Source: 54-19 sp038210655
GTDB lineage: Bacteria > Chloroflexota > Chloroflexia > Chloroheliales > Chloroheliaceae
Direction: 5' to 3'
Length of the DNA: 64,000 bases
Assembly: GCA_038210655.1 (NCBI GenBank)
Contig: JBBQWM010000031.1
Span: 1 to 64,000 of the forward strand
This document shows positions 16,797 to 25,804 of the stretch, piece after piece (position 1 is the stretch's first letter; every line of letters begins with the position of its first letter). The translations under genes were made by a program, and so were the position numbers. The notes beneath the pieces are model-generated. The model made no database searches. It was given only the letters and a program-made list of their open reading frames with translations, and was not told where the DNA came from.

Positions 16797-16841
16797 AACG
16801 ATATATCGCTATATATAATATAACGCGATAACGATATATTG
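16797..16841. promoter_or_regulatory. Candidate PadR operator
   Basis: AACGATATATCG (16797-16808) recurs as AACGATATATTG (16830-16841); the core CGATATATCG is itself palindromic and the intervening bases are pure A/T with CGCGATA. Short TATA-rich dyads of this kind are typical PadR-family sites. It is about 180-220 bases upstream of the DUF2218-padR unit and about 250 upstream of ubiX on the other strand. Confidence 0.5.
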
Positions 16842-17085
16842 TCAAGAGGGATTTACAAGCAAAATCCAGTCTGGTTGTCCCGGTTACAAGTAAGACCGAA
16901 TAGGTCTTGGGTCAAGTATTTGAGATAGTTATATATTTCTGATAAGAGGGCTATCCAGTTAAATTTTGAGTGGGTTGTCCAAAAGCTGGCTCAATTCGTA
17001 CAAGAGTTACCGCATCAGGAGAGCAGGTGTTATAATCCGAGGGTATTATGATAGGCTTTCCGGTCGGCAGAGCGAGAAAGGTGGA

Positions 17086-17703
17086 ATGGGTACGGTTACA
17101 AAAAAGCGGATAGTGGTTGGCATTTCCGGCTCGACTGGGGCGATTTACGGTATCCGATTATTAGAGATACTGCGAGACGCGCCGGGTATCGAAACGCATC
17201 TGGTGATAAGCGGCCCAGGTCGTCAGACGATTACCTACGAGACCGATTTGACGGTCAAACAGGTCGAAGCCCTGGCTGATTATGCCTACCGGGAACGCGA
17301 TATTGCGGCGGCAATTAGTAGCGGCTCTTTCGAAACCGAGGGGATGATTATCGCGCCCTGTAGTATTAAGACCCTTTCGGCGATTGCTAACAGCTATGGC
17401 GATAATTTGCTGGTGCGAGCCGCCGATGTAACCCTAAAGGAGCGGCGTACCCTGCTGCTGTTGTTGCGCGAAACACCCTTGCATCTGGGTCATTTGCGCC
17501 TGATGGTGCAGGCTGCCGAAGCGGGGGCAGTCATCATGCCCCCGCTTCCCGCTTTCTATAACCGTCCTCGCACTATCGACGATTTGGTAAATCAAACGAT
17601 AGGCCGCGCCCTCGATCAACTTCATCTAGGCGAACTGGCAAGCGGTTTGTTCGAGCGCTGGGAAGGCATTGTTGGCGGTGAGAAACACAGTAAGCAGGAT
17701 TAG
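17086..17703 (+). CDS. ubiX: Flavin prenyltransferase UbiX
   Basis: A 205-aa enzyme that joins dimethylallyl phosphate to FMN to make prenyl-FMN, the cofactor of UbiD decarboxylases. Diagnostic segments are VVGISGSTGAIYGIRLLE, MIIAPCSIKTLSAIANSY, RADVTLKERRTLLLLLRETP and MPPLPAFYNRP. An in-frame 40-residue upstream extension from 16966 has no family counterpart, so ATG 17086 (AGGTGG nearby) is chosen. No ubiD is in the window. It is followed at 13 bases by an SDR gene and then a glycosyltransferase in one apparent operon. Confidence 0.92.
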   Translation: MGTVTKKRIVVGISGSTGAIYGIRLLEILRDAPGIETHLVISGPGRQTITYETDLTVKQVEALADYAYRERDIAAAISSGSFETEGMIIAPCSIKTLSAIANSYGDNLLVRAADVTLKERRTLLLLLRETPLHLGHLRLMVQAAEAGAVIMPPLPAFYNRPRTIDDLVNQTIGRALDQLHLGELASGLFERWEGIVGGEKHSKQD

Positions 17704-17716
17704 AGGAGCGAGTATA

Positions 17717-18412
17717 ATGCACGATTTCAAAGGTAAAGTAGTGGCGGTCGCCGGTGGAACGGGCGTTTTGGGCCGGGCGGTGGTGGACTTGTTTGTGGAA
17801 GCCGGGGCGACTACTATTGTACCCGACCGAGCTTTGCCCAAAGAGGGGCGGGGCAACCCGAACTGCGAGTATCTTGTGCTGGATGCGCTTGACGAACAAA
17901 GTGTAAAAGAATTTTTTGAGGGAGTCAAGGCCAGTAAGGGCGGGGTGGATGTGCTGATAAATGTGGTGGGTGGTTACGCCGCTGGAGACCCGGTCGCCAC
18001 GCTGGAATTAGCCGTCTTTGAAGGTCAGCTCGATTTGAATCTAAAGTCGGCCTTTTTGCTGACCAAGCACGCTGTCCAGGGTATGCTCGAAAAAGGGGGC
18101 GGTAAGATCGTGCATACCGCCAGTCGCGCCGCCATAGACAAGGGCGAGAATAGCTTTGCCTATAGCGTATCCAAACTCGGTTTGTTACGGTTGGTCGAGG
18201 CCGTCGCTGCCGAAAACGCTCGTCATAATATAAACATCAACGCGATTATGCCTAGCATAATCGACACTCCGGCTAACCGGGCCTCGATGCCCAACGCCAA
18301 ACACGAAAAATGGCCCCGTCCGGCCCAGATCGCCAGCGTAATCGCTTTTTTGGCTTCGGACGATGCCGAACTAATCAACGGGGCCGCCATTCCGGTCTAC
18401 GGCAAAGCCTGA
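17717..18412 (+). CDS. Short-chain dehydrogenase/reductase (SDR)
   Basis: A 231-aa NAD(P)-dependent oxidoreductase. The cofactor loop is VAGGTGVLGRAVVDLF, followed by the NVVGG strand (equivalent to NNAG), a Ser in HTASRAAID and the catalytic FAYSVSK Tyr-x3-Lys. It lacks the second Asn of NNAG. It is slightly shorter than the usual 250 aa. GAGGAG precedes the ATG. The substrate is not predictable; the operon with ubiX and a glycosyltransferase gives no clear pathway. Confidence 0.85.
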   Translation: MHDFKGKVVAVAGGTGVLGRAVVDLFVEAGATTIVPDRALPKEGRGNPNCEYLVLDALDEQSVKEFFEGVKASKGGVDVLINVVGGYAAGDPVATLELAVFEGQLDLNLKSAFLLTKHAVQGMLEKGGGKIVHTASRAAIDKGENSFAYSVSKLGLLRLVEAVAAENARHNININAIMPSIIDTPANRASMPNAKHEKWPRPAQIASVIAFLASDDAELINGAAIPVYGKA

Positions 18413-18445
18413 GAAGAACTATTGGATTTTGAAAGGGAAGCGGTT

Positions 18446-19567
18446 ATGGCGGGCGCTCAAAGACCTTTGAAGATTGCATTGTTGGCTCCTTTGGTATCAC
18501 CTATCGCGCCGCCTTTTTTGGGTGGGGCGCAAGTAACCTTGCAAGACCTGGCGATAGGCTTGGCTCGACGTGGACACGCTGTAACCCTTTTTGCAGCCAG
18601 TGGGTCGCGGTTGGAAGCCGAAAGCGAGCGGGTGAAACTGGTCGAAGTAGTGGTGCAACCCGGCGAACTTAGTCCCGCCGATTTTAACGCTACCGGCCCG
18701 GCTAACGCTGCGACCGAAGCGGCTTTCTTTCGGCAGGGCGAACTGTTCTTACAAACTTTCTTGCGGCTGAACCGGGCTAACCCCCCTTTTGACCTAGCCC
18801 ATTCGCACGCTTTTGACTGGCCTGCTTTCGCTCTTGCGCCGTTGTCGGGCGTGCCGACCGTCCACACGGTTCATTTACCCTCGGTTGATCCACGCATCAA
18901 TGCCCTTTTACGGACAGTTTACGAGCAAACCGGCAGTAGTCGGGCTGTGACGGTCTCGAAAGCCTGCGCCGCGACCTATGCCCAGGATTTCCAGTTTGAT
19001 CGAATAGTTTATAGCGGTATTGATACCGAGGCGATTCCTTTTGGGGCTACCGGAGAAGGCTTTTTGCTGTTTGCAGGCCGGATGGCTCCTGAAAAAGGGG
19101 CTGATCTGGCGATTGCCATCGCCCGGCAAGCCGGTAAGCGGTTGGTACTGGCAGGTGATATTTACGACCGAGCCTTTTTCGAGAGCAAAGTTGCGCCGGA
19201 ATTGGCGGTAGACTCCAGCCTTGACTATCTAGGGCCGCTCCCCCGTGAAGAACTTTTCAAGCTAATGGGTCGGGCCGATGGGGTCTTGTTTCCTAGTCGG
19301 TGGGAGGAACCGTTCGGGTTGGTGCTGACCGAGGCGCTGGCTGCCGGTGCGCCGGTGATTAGCTGGCGACGAGGCGCGGCCCCCGAAATCATAATCGACG
19401 GTGTGACCGGCTTTTTATTGCCGTTCGACGATATTGAAGGAGCGGCGACGGCGGTCGCTCGGCTCGATCAGATAGACCGGGCCGAGTGCCGCCGTCGGAT
19501 TGAGGACAATTTTAGTCTGGCTAAAATGCTAGATGGCTATGAAGCCTACTATTACGAAATTTTGTAG
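18446..19567 (+). CDS. GT4-family glycosyltransferase
   Basis: A 373-aa GT-B fold retaining glycosyltransferase. The N-terminal glycine-rich region is PPFLGGAQVTLQDLAIGLAR; the C-terminal half has LLFAGRMAPEKGADLAI and the E-x7-E motif in EEPFGLVLTEALAAGAPVI. It would transfer a sugar from a nucleotide donor; the acceptor is unknown. ATG 18446 with AGGG upstream is preferred over TTG 18422. The stop codon TAG (19565-19567) is supplied by the dispersed repeat that begins at 19564. Confidence 0.87.
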   Translation: MAGAQRPLKIALLAPLVSPIAPPFLGGAQVTLQDLAIGLARRGHAVTLFAASGSRLEAESERVKLVEVVVQPGELSPADFNATGPANAATEAAFFRQGELFLQTFLRLNRANPPFDLAHSHAFDWPAFALAPLSGVPTVHTVHLPSVDPRINALLRTVYEQTGSSRAVTVSKACAATYAQDFQFDRIVYSGIDTEAIPFGATGEGFLLFAGRMAPEKGADLAIAIARQAGKRLVLAGDIYDRAFFESKVAPELAVDSSLDYLGPLPREELFKLMGRADGVLFPSRWEEPFGLVLTEALAAGAPVISWRRGAAPEIIIDGVTGFLLPFDDIEGAATAVARLDQIDRAECRRRIEDNFSLAKMLDGYEAYYYEIL

Positions 19568-19594
19568 GGGCGACCAAATCGGGTCGCCCTTACC
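19564..19594. repeat. GGGCGACC-type inverted repeat at gene end
   Basis: GTAGGGGCGACC pairs with GGTCGCCCTTACC around AAATCG. It contains the stop codon of the glycosyltransferase gene and lies between this gene and the convergent ftsH, where the hairpin may stop transcription. The following CCAAT...TTGCAATTTGCGAT resembles the right flank of the element at 6237-6313. Confidence 0.65.
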
Positions 19595-19619
19595 AGCCCA
19601 ATCTCGTTGCAATTTGCGA

Positions 19620-21533
19620 TTAGGTCGCCTTTCTTTGCTGCTCGTTTTGCATAGCAACCCGTGAAAGGACTGGTCGGATAAACGGACGAGGCAAGGGTCG
19701 GGCGGTGTCAAACATCTGCTCGAACTCTGCGCCTTCGATAGTTTCCTTGACCATCAGCATTTCGGCAATTTCGATCAACCGACCCCGGTTCTCGCTTAGA
19801 AGTTGCTGAGTACGGGCGTAGCTGGTCGCAATAATCGAACTAACTTCTTTGTCGATCTCGTAGGCCAACTCATCCGAGTAGTTATGTTGTTCGCCAATGC
19901 CGCCACCCAGGAAGACCATCTGCTCGCTTTTGCCAAACGACATTGGGCCAAGCTTTTTGCTCATCCCATAGCGTGTGACCATCTGGCGGGCGATGTCGGT
20001 GACTTTCTCGATGTCGTTAGAAGCCCCGCTCGAAACTTCGTTAAAGATAAGTTCCTCGGCGGCCCGTCCACCCAGACCCCAGGTGATCTGATCCTCGAAC
20101 TGGCTCTTGGTTCCTAGCGTCCGGTCGTCCCCTGGCAAAATCATGGTCAAACCGCCCGCCATACCGCGCGGGATGATCGTAATTTTGTGAACCGGGTCTA
20201 CGTTCGCCAGCATCCGAGCAACCAGGGCGTGACCTACTTCGTGATAAGCGGTGATCGCCTTTTCCTTTTCGGTAATCAGGCGGCTTTTGCGCTCCGGGCC
20301 AGCTACTACCCGCATAATTGCTTCTTCCATCTCGCTCATCGAGATAGTTTTGCGATTGCGTCGTGCCGCCAGGATTGCCGCTTCGTTGACCAGGTTCGCC
20401 AGGTCAGCCCCACTAAAGCCGGGCGTTTGCTTTGCCAGCGTATCGAGCGAGACATCCTTCTCCAACGGCTTGCCTTTGGAATGGACTTCCAGGATAGCAA
20501 TCCGGCCTCGAATGTCAGGACGATCCAGAATAACTTGCCGGTCGAAACGTCCGGGCCGCAAGAGGGCCGGGTCGAGTACGTCCGGGCGGTTGGTGGCCGC
20601 GATCATAATGATGTTGACGTTGCTATCAAAGCCGTCCATCTCGACCAGAATCTGGTTGAGGGTCTGCTCACGCTCGTCGTGACCACCCCCGGTTCCCGAC
20701 CCGCGCCGTCGTCCGACCGCATCAATTTCGTCGATAAAGATGATACAGGGCGAGTTGCGTTTAGCCTGATCGAACAAGTCGCGTACCCGACTGGCCCCGA
20801 CCCCTACAAACATCTCGACAAATTCGGAGCCGCTAATGCTGAAGAAGGGAACTCCCGCTTCACCGGCGACCGCCTTTGAGATCATGGTCTTGCCGGTACC
20901 GGGCGGGCCGATCAACAGTACGCCTTTGGGGATACGCGCTCCCAATGCCGCAAACTTGTCGGGGTACTTGAGAAACTCGACCACTTCGGCCAACTCTTGC
21001 TTGGATTCTTCCACCCCGGCGACATCCGCAAAGGTGACGGTGGGTTTGCTGGCATCAAAGCGGCGGGCGCGGCTTTTGCCAAACCCTAGCGCCTGATTAT
21101 TGCTACCCTGGGCTTGCCGCATCATAAAGACCAGCACGCCGATAAAAAGCAGCGTCGGCAGCAAGAAGGTTAGCAGGCTCAAAATCCCACCCGCCCCGGA
21201 CGGTTCGTTCACCTTGATGTCCGGGCCGTTAGCGAAGTTATACCCGGCATTGGTCAGTTGGGTGGTAAAGTCGGTCGTCGCCGTCTCGCGCCGAGAAAGC
21301 TTTTCGGTGCCGTTGACATATTTTATCCGCACCGTTTCAGCCGAATTGGTCAACTGAATTTCTTTGATCGGGGACGGTCGGGCCGCGGCTTCTTTTAGAA
21401 CCTGACTAATCGGGATCGTATTGGCCGCGTCGGTTCGGTCTCCCCCTATAAAGGTAAAAAATAGCACTCCGCCGACCACTGCCAGCAGCCCTAGCACGAC
21501 AAATCTATTTTTGTACCATTTTGTATTGCCCAC
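19620..21533 (-). CDS. ftsH: ATP-dependent zinc metalloprotease FtsH
   Basis: A 637-aa membrane-anchored AAA+ protease that degrades unassembled or damaged membrane proteins. Two transmembrane segments (about residues 12-30 and 105-130) flank an extracytoplasmic region. The AAA module has Walker A GPPGTGKT near residue 208, Walker B CIIFIDEID, and the SRH ATNRPDVLDPALLRPGR. The zinc motif is HEVGH near residue 431 (usually HEAGH, still HExxH). The start is GTG 21533 with AGGAG 8 bases upstream. It is a monocistronic gene converging on the glycosyltransferase. Confidence 0.95.
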   Translation of the reverse strand: MGNTKWYKNRFVVLGLLAVVGGVLFFTFIGGDRTDAANTIPISQVLKEAAARPSPIKEIQLTNSAETVRIKYVNGTEKLSRRETATTDFTTQLTNAGYNFANGPDIKVNEPSGAGGILSLLTFLLPTLLFIGVLVFMMRQAQGSNNQALGFGKSRARRFDASKPTVTFADVAGVEESKQELAEVVEFLKYPDKFAALGARIPKGVLLIGPPGTGKTMISKAVAGEAGVPFFSISGSEFVEMFVGVGASRVRDLFDQAKRNSPCIIFIDEIDAVGRRRGSGTGGGHDEREQTLNQILVEMDGFDSNVNIIMIAATNRPDVLDPALLRPGRFDRQVILDRPDIRGRIAILEVHSKGKPLEKDVSLDTLAKQTPGFSGADLANLVNEAAILAARRNRKTISMSEMEEAIMRVVAGPERKSRLITEKEKAITAYHEVGHALVARMLANVDPVHKITIIPRGMAGGLTMILPGDDRTLGTKSQFEDQITWGLGGRAAEELIFNEVSSGASNDIEKVTDIARQMVTRYGMSKKLGPMSFGKSEQMVFLGGGIGEQHNYSDELAYEIDKEVSSIIATSYARTQQLLSENRGRLIEIAEMLMVKETIEGAEFEQMFDTARPLPRPFIRPVLSRVAMQNEQQRKAT

Positions 21534-21811
21534 GTTTGAACTCCTATTGCTTTATTTCGGATATTTAGAGGCTATTAATCGCTTCAACCACCAGGGTAGA
21601 TACAGGAGTGTGCAGCCAGAACTTGCCGCTGTATTTTCGAGTGGTTTTCGATCAGCAGCTTGCCAGATTTTACACTTAAAATCTACCAACCTACCTATCA
21701 TAGGCCGCCACGATCACAATACTCCTTTAAGCTGAAACATGCAACTATTTTGACCGTTTGCTTATGTTAGAGTTGTGTATCAGAAATGATTCTAAGAGCT
21801 ATATCCAGCAG

Positions 21812-21930
21812 GGAGGACTGAGGACTGAGGACTGAGGGATGAGGACTGAGTAGTCCGGTTGTAAGACCTTGCTCCGCCAATGGATGTGTTCCCCTTCATC
21901 CCTCATCCCTCATCCCTCACTTCATCCCTT
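21812..21930. repeat. GGACTGAG / TCATCCC short tandem repeats
   Basis: AGGACTG-type units repeat about five times (about 21814-21850, GAGGACTGAGGACTGAGG) and then, in opposite sense, CATCCCT units repeat about five times (about 21896-21930). GGGATGAG and CTCATCCC can pair. The tract is bracketed on its right part by CCAATGGATG copies near 21878 and 21934. It lies in the ftsH upstream gap; beyond it I see nothing in 21534-21811. Confidence 0.7.
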
Positions 21931-21950
21931 GTTCCAATGGATGTTCCTGG

Positions 21951-23468
21951 TTAGGTGGTCGGGCCGGTCTGCAAGGCTTTGTTAAGCCGGGCATCGTGCC
22001 GGACGCGCCAGATTTTGCTATCCAAATAATAATGGGTAAAGGCAAAACCCCAGCCAAAGGCGCTGATATAGCGTCCGGTCTGGCGGCTTACGCCCCAATG
22101 TCCTTGCGCCCACTGCCCAATTGGGATGCGGTAGGCCGCTCCAAACAGCAGGCCAGAAATTGCAAAGCGTTTGCCATTTTTGGATAGAAAAGAAGCCAAC
22201 CCGTAATGGCGGTTCTCTTGCTGGCCCTTCACGTATTTATTGGTGTTGTGGAACCAAATCAGCCGGTCGTACTGAACATTATGATAAACCGTCAAAGTCG
22301 CTACAATCGAGGCCAAGCTGTAGAGACCGCCACCCAGCGAGGCGAACGGCAACTGGAATGTTACCATGTGCATCGAGATCGAGGAGGCCAGCAAAAGCTG
22401 TTTGGGCGGGTTGATCGGCAACCCGTTGGCGGCCTTGTAGACCTGTCGCCCCAGGTAGGCCGTCAGCGTTGTCAGGAAAGCGGCCAGGGCCAATTTGGGG
22501 GTCCAGGTCGGCAATATACTGCTCAACTTGAGATAGCCAGTCGGGTAGTTGGGGCCAAAAAGAAACTGGACATAGGGTAGCGTAAAGCCGGTCCAGATCA
22601 ACGCCTTGTCGAGGTAGTTGTCGATTTTCGCCAGATCATTGTTTTTCTTCTTGTAAAGCACCGAAAAGCCATAATGCTGCTTGACCAAATGATAGTAGGC
22701 CCACATGTAGGCAAAAATATCAAAATAGTCGCCCAGCTTTAAGCGTACCAGCACCGGGCCGGGCAAAAACCACAGCAAACTACCCAGCAGCAATTTGCGC
22801 CGCTTTTGCCATTCTTCCGGGTCGGCATAGGTTCGGCTGAAAGTGCCGAAGATATGGGGGCCATCGAACAGCAGCACATAGAGCCAAAAGACTTTGGCTG
22901 GCTTGACCTTAAAGACAAACAAGAGGGCCATAAAAGCGTAGCTGACGGCAGAACTACCGATCAGATAGATCAGGTCGTCTTTGCGGCTGATAAGCCAGGG
23001 CGATTTGGGTTTTGGGCCGGGGGTCGGGGCGCTGGAAGGCTGGGTGCGCTCGGCAATCGCTGCCATCAGTAGCCGCCACATCATGCGCGTAATTGCCACC
23101 AGACCGAGGCCGCGCACCGGGCGCGGTCGCGCTTTGGCTATCTCCACCGTGTGAAGGGGGGCAATTTCTAATCGCGCCGGGGTCTCGACTACAGGCCGGA
23201 TTTTCGTCAGCCCTGCCCGAACCAGCCGAGCAGTATTTTCCCTGGTAGAAAACGCCCAGACCGCCGCCTTCGTGGTTGCTTGTTCGATCACAGGTCGGGC
23301 TTTTTCGGTAGCCTGCTCTATAATAGGCCGGGCCTCTCTTGCGAGACGCTGCGCTTGACCCAGACCACGCCGGGCCAGTTGCTCTAGCTCGGTCAATTTT
23401 GGAAGGACGCGCGTCGGGACGGTCGGCCAGCCCGAAGTTTTAGCGAATATCATATTAGCAAACATCAT
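21951..23468 (-). CDS. Histidine-rich polytopic membrane protein with helical N-terminal repeats
   Basis: A 505-aa protein that I cannot assign. Residues about 25-100 form an amphipathic helix region with near-repeats (ARPIIEQATEKARPVIEQAT), like apolipoprotein or phasin-type surfaces. From residue about 165 come six or more hydrophobic segments holding conserved-looking His motifs: FDGPHIFGTFSRTY, WAYYHLVKQHYGF, VYHNVQYDRLIWFHN and FTHYYLDSKIWRVRHD. Such HxxxH/HxxYH clusters near membranes suggest metal binding, but this is inference. AGGAG precedes ATG 23468. It lies 12 bases downstream of the CoA-transferase gene and is probably cotranscribed with it. Confidence 0.7.
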   Translation of the reverse strand: MMFANMIFAKTSGWPTVPTRVLPKLTELEQLARRGLGQAQRLAREARPIIEQATEKARPVIEQATTKAAVWAFSTRENTARLVRAGLTKIRPVVETPARLEIAPLHTVEIAKARPRPVRGLGLVAITRMMWRLLMAAIAERTQPSSAPTPGPKPKSPWLISRKDDLIYLIGSSAVSYAFMALLFVFKVKPAKVFWLYVLLFDGPHIFGTFSRTYADPEEWQKRRKLLLGSLLWFLPGPVLVRLKLGDYFDIFAYMWAYYHLVKQHYGFSVLYKKKNNDLAKIDNYLDKALIWTGFTLPYVQFLFGPNYPTGYLKLSSILPTWTPKLALAAFLTTLTAYLGRQVYKAANGLPINPPKQLLLASSISMHMVTFQLPFASLGGGLYSLASIVATLTVYHNVQYDRLIWFHNTNKYVKGQQENRHYGLASFLSKNGKRFAISGLLFGAAYRIPIGQWAQGHWGVSRQTGRYISAFGWGFAFTHYYLDSKIWRVRHDARLNKALQTGPTT

Positions 23469-23480
23469 TGTCGCTCCTGA

Positions 23481-24770
23481 TTATAGTGAGGTTAGATTGC
23501 CTTTGCCAAAACGTTGGAAAGCCTGTTCTTCGAGGGCTGCCCGGTGGTTGGGGTGGGCGATCTCGATCAGGGCTACCGCTCGTTGGCGCAAATTCTTGCC
23601 GTAAAGGTTAGCCGTACCATATTCGGTCACAATATAATGGACGTGCGCCCGCGTGGTGACGACCCCGGCCCCGGTTTTGAGAAAGGGTACAATCCGAGTT
23701 TCGCCTCGGCTGGTAACGGAAGGTAAGGCAATAATGGGCTTGCCACCTTCCGAAAGCGAGGCTCCCCGGATAAAATCCATCTGCCCACCTACGCCGGAAT
23801 ACTGGCGCGTTCCAATCGAGTCGGCACAGACTTGTCCAGTCAGATCGACTTCCAGGGCGCTATTGATCGCGGTCGTCTTGGGGTTGCGGCGGATAACCGA
23901 GGTATCGTTGACGTAGTTTATATCGAGCAACTCTACCAACGGGTTATCGTCGATAAAATCGTACAAACGGCGTGTTCCCATTACAAAGCTCCCGATGATT
24001 TTGCCAGGGTGATTTTGCTTTTCCTCACCGGTTACGGTCCCATTTTCGACCAGCGGGATAACCCCATCCGAAAACATTTCGGTATGCACTCCTAATCGGC
24101 GGTGATTGTTCAGCGAGGCCAGCACTGCATCAGGGATCGCCCCGATCCCCATTTGCAAGGTTGCGCCGTCCTCGACCAATTCGGCGCAATGCCGCCCAAT
24201 CGCCTTTTCTGCTTCGCTTAAAACATGGAGATGGGTTTCGTATAAGGGTTCGTTGGCCTCAACCATTGCGTGAAGCTGACTGATGTGGAGTAAGCCGTCG
24301 CCGTGAGTGCGGGGCATCTGAGGATTGGCCTGAGCAATTACATAGCGGGCGGTTTGAACGGCGGCCAGCGACGCATCCACCGAGACCCCCAGCGAGCAAT
24401 AGCCGTGTCGGTCAGGGGGCGAGACGTGAATAAGGGCGACATCAATCGGCAGCATCCCTTTGCGAAAAAGGGCCGGTACTTCGCTCAAAAAGACTGGCAA
24501 ATAATCGGCCCGCCCTTCCAGAACGGCTTGCCGCATATTGGGGCCGACAAACAAGGCGTTGGTACGGAAGCTCTCGGCGTACTGAGCTTCGGCATAGGGG
24601 GCCGGGCCTTCGGTATGGAGGTGGACTATTTCGACGTTGCGTAAGGTGGGGGCGCACTGCGTCATCGCCTCGATTAGCAGGCGCGGCGCGGCAGCTACGC
24701 TATGGATGTAAACCCGGTTGCCCGACTGAATAATCGAGACCGCTTCGGCAGCAGATACATATTGAGGCAT
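23481..24770 (-). CDS. Acetyl-CoA hydrolase/transferase family (4-hydroxybutyrate CoA-transferase-like)
   Basis: A 429-aa family I CoA-transferase of the acetyl-CoA hydrolase/4-hydroxybutyrate CoA-transferase group. Motifs include GIGAIPDAVLASL, the catalytic-Glu segment HTEMFSDG, GVGGQMDFIRGASLSEGGK and the C-terminal EYGTANLYGKNLRQRA with HPNHRAALE. It moves CoA between acyl groups via a glutamyl-CoA intermediate; the physiological acid is unknown (acetate, butyrate or 4-hydroxybutyrate are possible). AAGGA lies before the ATG. The membrane protein gene follows 12 bases after its stop. Confidence 0.88.
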   Translation of the reverse strand: MPQYVSAAEAVSIIQSGNRVYIHSVAAAPRLLIEAMTQCAPTLRNVEIVHLHTEGPAPYAEAQYAESFRTNALFVGPNMRQAVLEGRADYLPVFLSEVPALFRKGMLPIDVALIHVSPPDRHGYCSLGVSVDASLAAVQTARYVIAQANPQMPRTHGDGLLHISQLHAMVEANEPLYETHLHVLSEAEKAIGRHCAELVEDGATLQMGIGAIPDAVLASLNNHRRLGVHTEMFSDGVIPLVENGTVTGEEKQNHPGKIIGSFVMGTRRLYDFIDDNPLVELLDINYVNDTSVIRRNPKTTAINSALEVDLTGQVCADSIGTRQYSGVGGQMDFIRGASLSEGGKPIIALPSVTSRGETRIVPFLKTGAGVVTTRAHVHYIVTEYGTANLYGKNLRQRAVALIEIAHPNHRAALEEQAFQRFGKGNLTSL

Positions 24771-24951
24771 GGTGAAGTATTCCTTGTCTGACTATAGCAA
24801 CCTTTCACCCGGACTTTCCCGCTCCTTAACATTCTCTAACCCACCTAGATTGGCCTATCTGTTACAATGAGTACGGTAGCGGATTAAGGTAGCACAAAAG
24901 TTGCAAGCAGTAGCAAAGCCGGAACCTCTATCACAAGGGTTGCCGTGTATA

Positions 24952-25791
24952 ATGGCAGGTAACGGAGACCCTCTTGACAATATACCTGAAACAAAAATTC
25001 ACGTCAAACCAATTATGCTAAATTTAAAACCATTTGAGAATGACCCGGCTATAAGCGGGTTGCTTAAAGCCTCCATACCTTCACTTAAATCTACTCCGCC
25101 AGTAGATATTCGTTTGGAGCAGGTCGAGAAGGTCTACCCGATGGGTAAGCGTCAGTATCAAGCCTTGCGCGGGATTGATTTGCACATCGCGCCGGGCGAG
25201 TTCGTGGCTATTGTTGGGCCGAGCGGTAGTGGCAAGAGTACGATTCTGAATATGATTAGCGGAATCGACCGCCCCAGCGCCGGAACCGTCACCATCGGCG
25301 AAACTCGCTTGGATAAGCTAAACGAGAACCGCCTGGCCCGTTGGCGAGGCGAATATATCGGGATCGTTTTCCAGTTTTTCCAGCTGCTACCGACCCTGAC
25401 GGCCCTCGAAAATGTGTTATTGCCCTTATATTTGCGCGGTGTGAAAGCCAAAGTCCAGGGCGATCAACGCCGTAAACAGGCCCTTGCCAATCTCGAACTG
25501 GTCGGCCTCCTCGATCACGCCCAGCACTTACCCAGCGAGCTTTCGGGTGGAGAACAACAGCGGGTTGCGATTGCCCGCGCTCTTGCCAACGACCCACCCT
25601 TGCTGGTAGCCGACGAGCCGACCGGCAATCTCGATACCCAGACGGGCGAACTGATCTTTAGCATCTTTCGCCGTCTGGCCGACGAAGGCAAAACGGTAAT
25701 CTATGTGACCCACGATAATCATCTGGCGCAGCAGGCCCGTCGGCTGATCCAGGTGCGCGACGGTCAGATTTTGTCCGATACAAAAGCCTAA
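24952..25791 (+). CDS. ABC transporter ATP-binding protein (LolD/MacB/FtsE type)
   Basis: A 279-aa ATPase subunit (from ATG 24952; the frame is open back to a TTG at 24901 and an ATG at 25015 is also possible). Walker A GPSGSGKST, Q-loop VFQFFQLLPTLTALENVLLP, signature LSGGEQQRVAIARAL, Walker B LLVADEPTG and the D-loop NLDT, then THDNH, are all intact. The ENVLLP and FQLLPT features are those of LolD/MacB-type mechanotransmission exporters. The N-terminal 50 residues before IRLEQVEKVYP are unusual. No permease gene is adjacent, so its partner must lie elsewhere. Confidence 0.88.
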   Translation: MAGNGDPLDNIPETKIHVKPIMLNLKPFENDPAISGLLKASIPSLKSTPPVDIRLEQVEKVYPMGKRQYQALRGIDLHIAPGEFVAIVGPSGSGKSTILNMISGIDRPSAGTVTIGETRLDKLNENRLARWRGEYIGIVFQFFQLLPTLTALENVLLPLYLRGVKAKVQGDQRRKQALANLELVGLLDHAQHLPSELSGGEQQRVAIARALANDPPLLVADEPTGNLDTQTGELIFSIFRRLADEGKTVIYVTHDNHLAQQARRLIQVRDGQILSDTKA

Positions 25792-25804
25792 AGTGTTCCA
25801 GGCA

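Noticed and set aside
20187..20879. 230-aa plus-strand frame across ftsH
   Set aside because: Antisense to the conserved AAA core; no family resemblance.
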